This document shows, piece by piece, positions 8,194 to 18,200 of a stretch of DNA of 64,000 bases (the stretch's first letter is position 1; each line of letters begins with the position of its first letter). The stretch comes from Undibacterium hunanense (GTDB lineage: Bacteria > Pseudomonadota > Gammaproteobacteria > Burkholderiales > Burkholderiaceae_D). The notes beneath the pieces were generated by a model that did not search any database, had not been told where the DNA came from, and saw only the letters and a program-made list of their open reading frames with translations. Location: the NCBI RefSeq assembly GCF_014284335.1, contig NZ_JACOGF010000004.1, positions 248,001 through 312,000 on the forward strand, written 5' to 3'. The position numbers and the translations under genes were made by a program.

Positions 8194-8586
8194 ATGTCAA
8201 CGTTGACAGGCAGCGCGAGCTTGACAATCATGGTAATCGACGACAGCAGTACCATACGTCGTTCCGCCGAGATTTTTCTTGGGCAGGCTGGATATCAGGT
8301 GATTTTGGCCGAGGATGGATTTGCAGCGTTGGCCAAGATTAATGATTCTCATCCGGACCTGATTTTTTGCGATATCCTCATGCCCAGACTGGATGGATAT
8401 CAAACTTGCGCTCTCATTAAAAAAAGTGCGAAATTCCGGAGCACACCAGTAGTTATGTTGTCCTCCAAAGACGGTCTGTTTGACCGTGCTCGTGGTGCCA
8501 TGGTTGGATCGGATGAGTATCTGACCAAACCATTTACAAAAGATAGCCTGCTGAAAACAGTAAGGCATTACGCGACAGCGACCTAG
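8194..8586 (+). CDS. pilG: Twitching-motility response regulator PilG
   Basis: A stand-alone CheY-like receiver of 130 residues. The acidic pocket (Asp16/Asp17 in VIDDSST), phospho-acceptor Asp60 (LIFCDILMPRLDG) and the conserved Lys in YLTKPF are all present. In Pseudomonas PilG is phosphorylated by the Chp histidine kinase and promotes pilus extension or cAMP signalling. First gene of a pilG-pilH-pilI-pilJ-pilL cluster, separated from pilH by 34 bp. Assignment to PilG and not a generic CheY rests on position and sequence style. Confidence 0.9.
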   Translation: MSTLTGSASLTIMVIDDSSTIRRSAEIFLGQAGYQVILAEDGFAALAKINDSHPDLIFCDILMPRLDGYQTCALIKKSAKFRSTPVVMLSSKDGLFDRARGAMVGSDEYLTKPFTKDSLLKTVRHYATAT

Positions 8587-8620
8587 TTATATAAAGTAAG
8601 TTAATGTGAGGTAAAACAAG

Positions 8621-8986
8621 ATGGCCATTCAAAAAATACTGGTAGTAGACGATTCTCCAACAGAACGCTATTTCCTGACCGATGTACTGGTGAAAAATGG
8701 TTTTTCAGTATCAACAGCTGAAAACGGTGAAGAAGCTCTGACAAAAATCAAGGCAGACAAGCCACAACTGATTTTGATGGACGTAGTCATGCCAGGTCAA
8801 AATGGCTTCCAGATTACACGTGCGATTGCCAAAGACCCGGACACACAAGATGTGCCAGTCATCATCTGCACCAGTAAAAATCAGGAAACCGACCGTATCT
8901 GGGGTTTGCGTCAGGGAGCGCGTGATTATCTGGTCAAGCCGATTGATCCGGTTGAGCTGCTGGCAAAGATTTCTGCCCTCGGCTAA
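8621..8986 (+). CDS. pilH: Twitching-motility response regulator PilH
   Basis: A 121-residue single-domain receiver with Asp10/Asp11 (VVDDSPTERYF), phospho-acceptor Asp54 (LILMDVVMPGQNGFQ) and Lys in YLVKPIDP. In characterised systems PilH acts with or against PilG, favouring pilus retraction or serving as a phosphate sink. GAGG lies ten bases before the ATG. Its order right after pilG matches the Pseudomonas pilGHIJ operon. Confidence 0.92.
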   Translation: MAIQKILVVDDSPTERYFLTDVLVKNGFSVSTAENGEEALTKIKADKPQLILMDVVMPGQNGFQITRAIAKDPDTQDVPVIICTSKNQETDRIWGLRQGARDYLVKPIDPVELLAKISALG

Positions 8987-9044
8987 TCAGGATTGATAGC
9001 TCCATTTCTTGTACTTAAAATAAAAGATATCTTCGGATTGCCTC

Positions 9045-9629
9045 ATGAATCAGACTGTGCGTGAACCTGCTGCAGCAAATCTGGAAGTTGTCAAAACTGA
9101 TAAGGGTGTGCGTCGTACCCGCTTGCGTGAATTTCAGGCGCAGTTGTTGGAACGCATGCAGGCCGCCCAGCGTGGTGGCTATACCAAACTCAGCCAACTC
9201 GGCATTATGATAGGGCAGGGCCGCTATCTGCTGGATTTGCGTGAGGCCGGAGAGATCGTTACGGCCGGTGCCCTGACCAGGGTGCCGCTGACGCGTGACT
9301 GGTATATAGGATTGTCAAATATCCGTGGTAATTTGACTGGTGTCGTTGATCTGCCACGTTTTCAGGGTAAGGATGCAACCAAGCTGGATAGCTCATGCCG
9401 GATTGTGGCGTTTGCACCCGGCATGGCATTCAATAGTGGTTTATTGGTATCGCAGGTTCTGGGGTTGCGCGCTGTTTCAGAAATGGAAGAGCTGCCGCCC
9501 GAAACTGAGCATCTTGAAAATAAAGTCTGGCTGAAAAAGAGATATCGTGACCGTGACGGCAATATATGGTTCGAACTCAGCCTGGCAATGTTGGTGCAGG
9601 ATCAGGATTTTTTGCAAATAGGTTTATAG
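9045..9629 (+). CDS. pilI: CheW-like adaptor PilI
   Basis: A 194-residue CheW-domain protein that would couple the receptor PilJ to the kinase PilL. The N-terminal 40 residues are a charged extension (RRTRLREFQAQLLERMQAA), followed by the CheW fold: YLLDLREAGEIV, LTRDWYIGLSNIRGNLTGVVDL and the C-terminal FELSLAMLVQDQDFLQIGL. It is smaller and more divergent than E. coli CheW, as is usual for PilI. Located between pilH and pilJ in the same orientation. Confidence 0.9.
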   Translation: MNQTVREPAAANLEVVKTDKGVRRTRLREFQAQLLERMQAAQRGGYTKLSQLGIMIGQGRYLLDLREAGEIVTAGALTRVPLTRDWYIGLSNIRGNLTGVVDLPRFQGKDATKLDSSCRIVAFAPGMAFNSGLLVSQVLGLRAVSEMEELPPETEHLENKVWLKKRYRDRDGNIWFELSLAMLVQDQDFLQIGL

Positions 9630-9689
9630 TCAGCATGCAACATTTAGCAGCAAGGCTGATAGCTTTTCAATCGTTTAGGAGACTTAGTA

Positions 9690-12020
9690 ATGGCATTTAA
9701 TCTACCGTTCTTGTCCAAAGGAAAAGAAGATCCGGAAATTGACGGAGCAGAAGGCACGGCAAGGTCGTTCGGGAATGCTGATTCGATTGAAATTGAAGAA
9801 GCAAGCAACGTCAAAATGCTGTCACCAGAAGCGCCCGTGCATGTAGCACCGGCAGAAGTTCCGGCCGTGAAGCCGGAAGCACCAGCGGACGCGACCTTCA
9901 TTGGTGATGCGCTTGAAAAAGGCGGCGATATTCGCCTGCCTATCATTGGCCGCATGTCCCTGCAACAGCAGATGCGTATCTTGTCCATCATCATGGCGCT
10001 GGCCTTGCTGATGGGTGCGGTATTTGTGTGGCTGAATGCGAACCAGTCCTCCCTGATTTCTACCCAGGCGCAGATCGCCGGTGAGGCGCTGATGCACTCA
10101 CAGCGTATCGGTAAAGCAGCACCGAATGCGATTCAGGGTAACGTCGAAGCGTTTAAACAGCTGAAAGACAGCCGCGCCGAGATGAACAACGATTTGACGA
10201 TACTGTTAAATGGTGGCAATTATCAGGGCCGTAGCGTTGACAAAGCTGACTCCAGTCTGGAACCGGTCGTCAAGGAAGCGCAAAAAGCCTGGGGTAATTC
10301 CAACAAGGCTGCGGAAACGATCCTGAACCGTCAGAAAGAACTGACAGGTTTCGGTCAGACGCTGCAAAAAATGAATGCCCTGTCACCTTTGCTGCTGGAA
10401 CTGACAGAACAGATTTCCACCCTGAAAGTACAGGGCGGTGGTTCTGCGCGTGAAATTAATGCTGCCGGTCAGCTGGTCATGTTGACCCAGCGTCTGGGTC
10501 GTAGTGCGAATGAATTTTTGACCTCTGAGGGTGTTAATCCTGAAACGGCATTCCTGCTGGGTAAGGATACGAATACTTTCCGTGATCTGGTCGATGGCTT
10601 CCTGAAAGGCAGTGATGTATTGCGCCTGACAGCAACCAAAGATGCAGATACACGCGACAAGCTCACAGAACTGCAAAAAACGTTTAGTGAATACCAGGTT
10701 TTTGTATCCAGCATTCTGGGTAACCTGCAAAACTTCATTGCTGCCAAACAGTCGGAACAATTGCTGTTTAATGAAAATGAAGATTTGAAAAACAAACTCA
10801 ATAAGCTGCAAAAAAACTATACCGCCCAGCAGGATTCCACCAGCATCTCTTTCTGGCTGATGCTGGTTAGTGCCGTCGTTGCCTTGCTGGCTGCGGTTGG
10901 TGTTGCGCTGGTACTGTTGCAGGATAGCCGTAACCGCGCAAAAGAGGCGAATGAACGCCGTCTGGAAGCCGGTGCACAGATGATGCAGGCGCAGAAACAA
11001 GAGGAAGAAGCCAAGGCCGCTAACGATCAGAACCAGGCTGCGATTTTGCGACTGATGAATGAATTGCAAGAGGTTGCGGATGGTGACTTGACAGTGCAGG
11101 CGACGGTTTCGGAAGATATCACGGGCGCGATTGCCGACTCGGTTAACTATACGGTGGAAGAGTTGCGCGGTCTGGTTGGTCGTGTAACGACCACGGCAGA
11201 ACAGGTTACGTCAGCGTCCAATCAGGCGCAGAATATTTCTACCGATTTGTTGAACGCTTCTGAACAGCAATCACGTGAGATCAGTGATGCCGGTCAGGTG
11301 GTTTTGACGATGGCGGCAGATATTACCGACGTTTCCCGCTCTGCGAATGAATCTGCCGAGGTTGCGCGTCAATCGGTTGCTGCGGCGGAGCAAGGTGCGC
11401 ATGCGGTGGAAAACGCGATCAAGGGTATGAACGAGATTCGCGAACAAATCCAAGAAACTTCCAAACGTATTAAACGACTGGGTGAATCTTCCCAGGAGAT
11501 TGGTGAGATCACTGAACTGATTTCCGACATTACTGAACAAACCAACGTTCTGGCGCTGAATGCAGCGATTCAGGCGGCATCTGCGGGTGAAGCGGGTCGA
11601 GGCTTCTCGGTGGTTGCGGAAGAGGTTCAGCGTCTGGCGGAACGTTCGGCTGAAGCGACCAAGCAGATTGGTGCGCTGGTGCGTACGATTCAAACGGATA
11701 CCCATGACGCGGTTGCCGCGATGGAAAAATCCACTCAGGGTGTGGTTGAGGGAGCGAAACTGTCAGATGCGGCGGGTACGGCCTTGTCTGAAATCCGTAG
11801 CGTTTCCAACCGTCTGGCGGAACTGATTCAAGGTATCTCGCTGGCGACGGAACAACAGGCGACATCAGCTAACGGCGTGGCACAAAATATTCAGCATATT
11901 TTGACGATCACCGAGCAAACCCAGCATGGTACGCAGCAAACTGCGGTTTCCATTAAGGAATTGTCCATGCTGGCTGAAGAACTCAAGAACTCTGTGTCAC
12001 GGTTCCGGGTTGCTGCCTGA
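9690..12020 (+). CDS. pilJ: Type IV pilus methyl-accepting chemotaxis protein PilJ
   Basis: A 776-residue receptor. It has a long cytoplasmic N-terminus rich in Glu/Ala/Pro (about residues 1-90), a first membrane segment ([18 protein letters not shown]), a periplasmic PilJ-type sensor to about residue 385, a second membrane segment ([20 protein letters not shown]), a HAMP-like linker and an MCP signalling hairpin with the tip [15 protein letters not shown] followed by [14 protein letters not shown]. In Pseudomonas PilJ senses surface contact or pilin monomers and drives the Chp kinase. AGGAG precedes the ATG by eight bases. The receptor has potential methylation sites, yet no CheR/CheB-type gene lies in this cluster. 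Confidence 0.95.
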   Translation: MAFNLPFLSKGKEDPEIDGAEGTARSFGNADSIEIEEASNVKMLSPEAPVHVAPAEVPAVKPEAPADATFIGDALEKGGDIRLPIIGRMSLQQQMRILSIIMALALLMGAVFVWLNANQSSLISTQAQIAGEALMHSQRIGKAAPNAIQGNVEAFKQLKDSRAEMNNDLTILLNGGNYQGRSVDKADSSLEPVVKEAQKAWGNSNKAAETILNRQKELTGFGQTLQKMNALSPLLLELTEQISTLKVQGGGSAREINAAGQLVMLTQRLGRSANEFLTSEGVNPETAFLLGKDTNTFRDLVDGFLKGSDVLRLTATKDADTRDKLTELQKTFSEYQVFVSSILGNLQNFIAAKQSEQLLFNENEDLKNKLNKLQKNYTAQQDSTSISFWLMLVSAVVALLAAVGVALVLLQDSRNRAKEANERRLEAGAQMMQAQKQEEEAKAANDQNQAAILRLMNELQEVADGDLTVQATVSEDITGAIADSVNYTVEELRGLVGRVTTTAEQVTSASNQAQNISTDLLNASEQQSREISDAGQVVLTMAADITDVSRSANESAEVARQSVAAAEQGAHAVENAIKGMNEIREQIQETSKRIKRLGESSQEIGEITELISDITEQTNVLALNAAIQAASAGEAGRGFSVVAEEVQRLAERSAEATKQIGALVRTIQTDTHDAVAAMEKSTQGVVEGAKLSDAAGTALSEIRSVSNRLAELIQGISLATEQQATSANGVAQNIQHILTITEQTQHGTQQTAVSIKELSMLAEELKNSVSRFRVAA

Positions 12021-12042
12021 TTTTCACGCCCCGGTTGTGAGA

Positions 12043-12202
12043 GTGAACTGTAACAGTGAAAAGCGAAGTGCCTGCCATGCGCGCGCCGACCAGTGCTGCG
12101 TTGCAAATACTCGCGATAGCCCAGCTATCGCTAGGTTTTGCGCCTTACTCTGGTTCGCCGGGCACATGCCCTTCAGTTACGCTTTCAACTGTTATAGTGC
12201 AC
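12043..12202. repeat. 160-bp imperfect palindrome between pilJ and pilL
   Basis: The whole pilJ-pilL gap is close to self-complementary. The centre is a perfect hairpin GCGATAGC-CCA-GCTATCGC (12113-12131). The outer ends pair as GTGAACTGTAACAGT with the complement of ACTGTTATAGTGCAC, and matching blocks (AAAGCG, GCATG/CATGC, ACCAG) continue inward with scattered mismatches and one or two bulges. This looks like a MITE- or REP-type mobile or repetitive element, or a large RNA hairpin separating pilJ from pilL expression. No second copy was noticed in this window. Confidence 0.7.
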
Positions 12203-12272
12203 TAGCTGCAACCCTATCATATTTGCACGGCAATGAACTGCGGTTCATTGCCCCTGAGTTTGCGGAGTACGC

Positions 12273-15200
12273 ATGACATCCGATTTTTCAAAATCGCCAG
12301 ATCTTCCACAGGAACAGTTCGACATCGGACCGCTTTCCTGGGTGATGGGAGAAGTGCGGGAAGCCATCACGAACGCTGGGAAGATGCTCAAAGATGCGCT
12401 TGCCCAAGATGCTGAAGCCCGCCCGACGACCATTTTGCATGCGAAAAGTTATCTGCATCAGGCCCATGGTGCCTTGCAGATTGTTGATATCGATGGTGTA
12501 TCCGTCGTCACAGAAACGATAGAAGAATTACTCGAACGTCTGCAAAGCGGTCAGCTGGAAATGACAGCAGCGCATGTCGAAGTCATCGTGGATGCTTTTC
12601 ATGCAGTCTTGCGCTACCTGGAAGATCTGTTATCCGGTTCACCACATCAGCCGGTGCGTCTGTTTCCGTACTATCGTGGCCTGCTGGAATTGAAGGGCTC
12701 GGAAAGAATTCATCCTGCTGATCTGTTTTTTCCTTCGCTGTACGCCAAGGAACAGATTCCTGAACTGGCTGTCAGCAGCAAACCGTCTGCCATCAATATT
12801 GCTACCTTGCGCCAACGCTTTGAAAAATTGCTGTTGACCGTACTGACCAGCAAAGACAAGACGCAACAAAGTATTGCTGCACAATCCATGCATGATCTGT
12901 TGTCAGAGATCGAACAAGGCCAAAGTAATTCCCAGGCAAAAGCATTCTGGGTGGTCATGCGTGCTTTTGTTGACTCGGTTGGCCATGCTGGTTTTGAAAG
13001 CAATCAACAACACGCAAAACAGATATTTGGTCGCATCAATTTACAGATACGCCGTCTGGTGGAAGGTACTGCAGCCATTCCCGAACGCTTGTTGTGCGAT
13101 ACCCTGTTTTTCCTGGCCCAGGTTGAATCCCCGTCACCATTTGTAGCCCGCATCCGCAAGGCCTATCAACTGGATAATACGGTTCCTGCTGACTATGACC
13201 AAAAAAATTATGGTCAGATCACTGCTGGTGCGCAAACAACGGCAAAAGAACAACTGTCTGCCGTCAAGAATCTGTGGGGCAGGATTGCCAATGGCGAAAA
13301 TGGCCTGGCAGACAAGTTCTCCCAGAAAATGAATGATCTGTCAGAGACTGGTGCCGGTTTGAACGCGCCAGCCCTGTCGAAATTATTACGTGAACTGAAT
13401 GGAATCGCCCGCAGTGTGGCGCATTCGCCAGATGGCAGCAAAATGGGCCTGGAACTGGCAACCAGCCTGCTGTTTGTGGAGCATGCGCTGGATAATGTGA
13501 CACGCTTGCCGACAAATTTTGCCGAACGTGCCGAAGAAATCACCAAGCGCCTGCTGTCTGTCGTATCCGGGCAGGTGCCGCAAACCCAGTCCAGCTGGAT
13601 GGGTGAAATCTCGCGCGAGGCGCAGCAACGCCAGACCGTCGGCGTGCTGGTGGCAGAGATGCAATCAAGCTTGCGTCATATAGAAAAAATTCTGGACGAA
13701 TATTTCCGTACGCCAGCCAATAAAGACACCCTGAAACCGATTGATGGCGTCTTGCATCAGGTTGGTGGTGCGCTCGCCATCCTGGATCAGGATGATGCCA
13801 TGGCTGCCGTGGAACATACGCGGCAACTGATTGCGCAGTTTGCCAGTCAGGAAGAAGGCGATGCAACTGCCCAGGGTGATGCGCAGGTAGCTGCACACCA
13901 GAATGTGGCACAAAACATAGGTGCGCTGTCTTTCTTCATCGAGACCCTGCAGTCGCAGCCGGATACCGTCAAGAAAAAATTCAGCTTCGATCATGAAGCA
14001 GGTGTGTTCCGTTCCAATCTGCTGGAAGCACAGGCAGCCAAAGAATTGCTGCCTAGTGCTGACATCCATCTGCCGGAAGAAGAAACGGCGCATGAATTGC
14101 AGCACGAGTTACAGCATGAAGCGCAGCAAGCAGCACAGGAAGCACTTCATTCACAAGATACACTGGCACCTGTCACAGAAGAGTCCGGCACGGCAGACGC
14201 ATTGCCAGAGCTGGTCGCTACCACCATACAGGTGGCTCCAGCAGCAGTCGTTGCTGCTGCGGTTGAAGACACGGCCGAAGCGGATGATGCAATCGATGCC
14301 GAATTGCTGGAAATCTTCCTGATGGAAGCAGAAGAGGTCCTGGCGTTTGTCCAGAGCACTTTGCCTCTGTCCAGAAAAGATCCGGACAATCAGGAATACC
14401 TGACCAGCCTGCGTCGCTCTTTCCATACACTCAAGGGCAGTGGTCGCATGGTCGGCCTGAATGTGTTTGGCGAAACCGCATGGAGCATAGAACAGGTCAT
14501 GAATCTCTGGTTGTCAGAGTCTCGTGATGGCGAAGAAAGTTTGTACTCCCTGCTTGAACATACTTCCGGCGAAATGGTGGAGTGGGTTGAAGAGCTGAAA
14601 CTGAATGGCACTTCACCACGCACTGGTGCCCGTATTATCGCTGCTGCTGAACGTGTCAAGGCTGGCCTGGGTTACACCGATGAGCCAGAAGTACCGGCGG
14701 TAAGCGAAGTGGCAGCAGTGGCATCGGTAGCAGAGCTTGCTGCTGCCGCTCTCGTTGCCAAACCGGTAGCTGAACTGGTCAGTGAAACGGTCAGGGAGCC
14801 AATGAGTGAGGCAGTGAGTGAGCACACTGCGGAACCAGCTACAGATTCAGTGAAAGAGTCAGTTACTGCGGCAATTGCTGAGGAAGTCATCGCTGAACCA
14901 GTTCCTCTTGTTGCTGAACTGCCGGTGGCAGAAGTATCTGTGCCGGAATTGCTTATTGCACCTGAAGAACCGCTTGTTATCGAAGCACTTGCGCTGTCTG
15001 TCGTGGAAGAATTGCCGGCAGTCGTTGAAGAGGCTATCACTGCCGCCCCACTGGAACTGGCTGCATTTGATGATTTGCCAGTCGCAGACGTGGGTATAGC
15101 AGTCAGCGAAACAGTGGCTGAAGAAGTCTCTGCAGTGCCTGAAACGCTTGAAGCGCTCCAGGTACCAGACTTGCATGTCGAAGCCATACTGCCAGAAGCG

Positions 15201-18200
15201 GCTGCTGAAATTGCTGCTGATGTGATTACAGAGGCTGAAGCAGTCGCTCATGATGCGGCACTGTCTGAGCCAATACATGAGCCAATACCTGAGCCAATAC
15301 CTGAGCCGCTGCATGAGCCACTACTGAAGGCCGAAGATTTGCTGGCCCTGCCGGTTGCAGAAACGCTGACGCTGGATGCATTGCCAGTTGAAGAAGAGTT
15401 GCCAGCCGTAGCCAGTGATATCTTGCTGCCAGACGTGGTGGATGCAGTCGTTGCCGAACCGCTGGTGGCAGAAGACATCTTAAGCACAAGCGATATCCCG
15501 GTTCCGGAAGAAATTACTGCCCTGGCTGATGTGGCGCCTGCCGATGTGGTAGAGCTGTCTGAGGTCCCTGCCGTCGTCGAGACTGAAGCAGCTATTCAGC
15601 ACACCCCGGTGGAAGTGGCTACTGCACAAATCATAGACTTCCCCGATTTGTCTGCACCGATATCCGATATTGACGACAACGTCAAACGTATAGGTGATAT
15701 TGAAATCAGCCTGCCCCTGTACTCTATCTACATGGCAGAGACCGATGAAATCGTGCGTTTCCTGGTGCAGGATTTTGCCGAATGGCGACATGAACCGCAT
15801 CGCCACGTGTCCACCCATGCGATCCATGCCAGCCACTCGCTGGCTGGCAGTTCTGCCACGGTAGGATTGAAGCCTTTGCAAGAGTTGGCACATAGTCTTG
15901 AATTTGTCCTGCAACGTCTGGAACGTCATCCGGTTACCCTGTTTGACAACGAATATGACGTGCTCGATCATTCGCTGGAATCAGCCAAGCGCATGCTGCA
16001 AAAGTTTGCCTTGTCCGAAATGGCAGCACCAGCGCCCGAAGATATCCGTGAACTTGAACGCCTGTTACAGGCCGTTATCGAGCGCTCCAACGCGGGTGTG
16101 GATGAAGAGTATCTGACTTCGACCAATGAAAAATTGGATCTGGACATTTTGTCTCAGGGCGAAGATGCAATATCGCTGGAAGAACTGCCAGCACCCGCTG
16201 ATCTGCTGCCAGCAGAACCAGAGGAATTGATCGTTGCATCGCTGCCAGAAGAAGTTGAGCCTTTAGAAGTTGAGCCTTTAGAAGCTGAGCCTGTAGAAGC
16301 ATTATCTGTCGCGGACGAACCTGCGCTGGCCTTGCCAGAAGAGCTGGTCCTGGCGACACCGGTCATTGAAGCAGAAGCCACCGTGCCAGAGCTGGTGCTG
16401 GTTGATACCGCAACAGCTTTGTCTGAAGTGACCCATGCGCCGGAAGCGTCTGACATCCCTGTTTTGCATGACGCACCAGAAATGCCTGTGCATGTGGAAG
16501 TTGAACATGCGTTGCCAGCCGAAGACATCTTGCCAGCGCCGGAAGTCGCAGCGATCGCCTCAGTTGAAGAACCGCAAGCACCAAAAGAACCACTGGCTCC
16601 GGTGGTATCCATTGCACCCGTAGTCCAGCCAGCAGCGCCAGAACCTGTCGCTGCGAATGACTATGTGCCTGCAATTGCAGATCAGGGTATCCAGATCAAA
16701 GATGATCTGGATATGGACCTGTTGCCAGTCTTCATAGAAGAAGGTAATGATCTTTTGCCTATGGTTGGGCAATTGCTGCGCTCATGGCAGCAACAGCCGG
16801 ACGACAGCGCCATTCCACAATCTATAGCCCGTCTGATGCATACCATTAAAGGTAGTGCAAGGATGGCTGGTGCGATGGGTCTGGGTCAGCATATCCATGA
16901 CATGGAGTCGCGTATCGAAAGTCTGATGCATGGCGGCAGCGCAGTACGTGCCTCTTTGTTGGATGACCTGATGGCACGTCACGATCACAGCATGCACTTG
17001 TTTGATCGCCTGATACATCCGGAAGCCTATGCTGCACCGGCACCAGTCGATACCGTACTGACTACTGCGCAAGAGCTGGATCAGTTCCAGGATCAACTGG
17101 CAGCCAACACCATAGAGCAGCCTGTTGTTAAAAATGAGCTGGTCAACCTGACGCCAGTCATGCCGGTCATGACGCGTTCTCTGCCATCGGCAGCAGTGGC
17201 ACCTGCCGCCAATACACCGGCAGCACCTGGCGCGCCAGTCACGCTGGTGCGTGTACGTGCCGATATCCTGGATCGCCTGGTCAATCAGGCCGGTGAGGTG
17301 TCGATCTCGCGTTCACGTCTGGAGAATGAAGTCAGCACCTTGCGCTCGTCTCTCAGCGAATTGACTGAAAACGTCAATCGTCTGCGCGACCAGTTGCGTG
17401 AAGTCGAGATTCAGGCAGAAACCCAGATCACATCACGCATGGCACACTCTGCTGACCGTGAATTTGATCCGCTGGAATTTGACCGCTTTACCCGCCTGCA
17501 AGAATTGACACGCATGATGGCCGAAAGCGTCAGCGACGTGGCCACCGTGCAGACCAACCTTACCCGCACCATTGATGGCGCATCGAACGATCTGTTGGTA
17601 CAGGCACGTTTGACACGTGATCTGCAACAGGATCTGATGCGTGTGCGCATGATCCCGTTCGCCAGTATTTCCGAACGTCTGTATCGCGTGACGCGGCAGA
17701 CTTCCAAAGAAGTCGACAAGCGCGTGAATCTGGATATTCGCGGTGCGACGGTGGAAATGGATAGGGGTGTTCTGGAAAAAATGGCTGGTCCATTTGAACA
17801 CTTGTTGCGTAACGCCATTGTCCACGGTATTGAAACCCGTGAGCAACGACGCAATAATGGCAAAGAAGAAACCGGCGAATTGCTGATTGAAATCCGTCAG
17901 GAAGGTAACGAAGTCGTGATCCGCTTCAGCGATGACGGCCAGGGCCTGAACCTGAAACGCATCCGTGAAAAAGCCCTGTCAGTTGGTTTGATCACGAATG
18001 AAGACAATCCGGGTGAGCTGGAAACAGCCAATATGATTTTCGAACCGGGCTTCTCGACTGCAACCGAAATTACCGAACTTGCCGGTCGCGGCGTCGGTAT
18101 GGACGTGGTCCGTTCCGAAGCTGCCTCGCTCGGTGGTCGCGTAGAAGTGACCACCAACGAAGGCAAGGGCGCAGAATTCACCATTCGCCTGCCGTTGACA

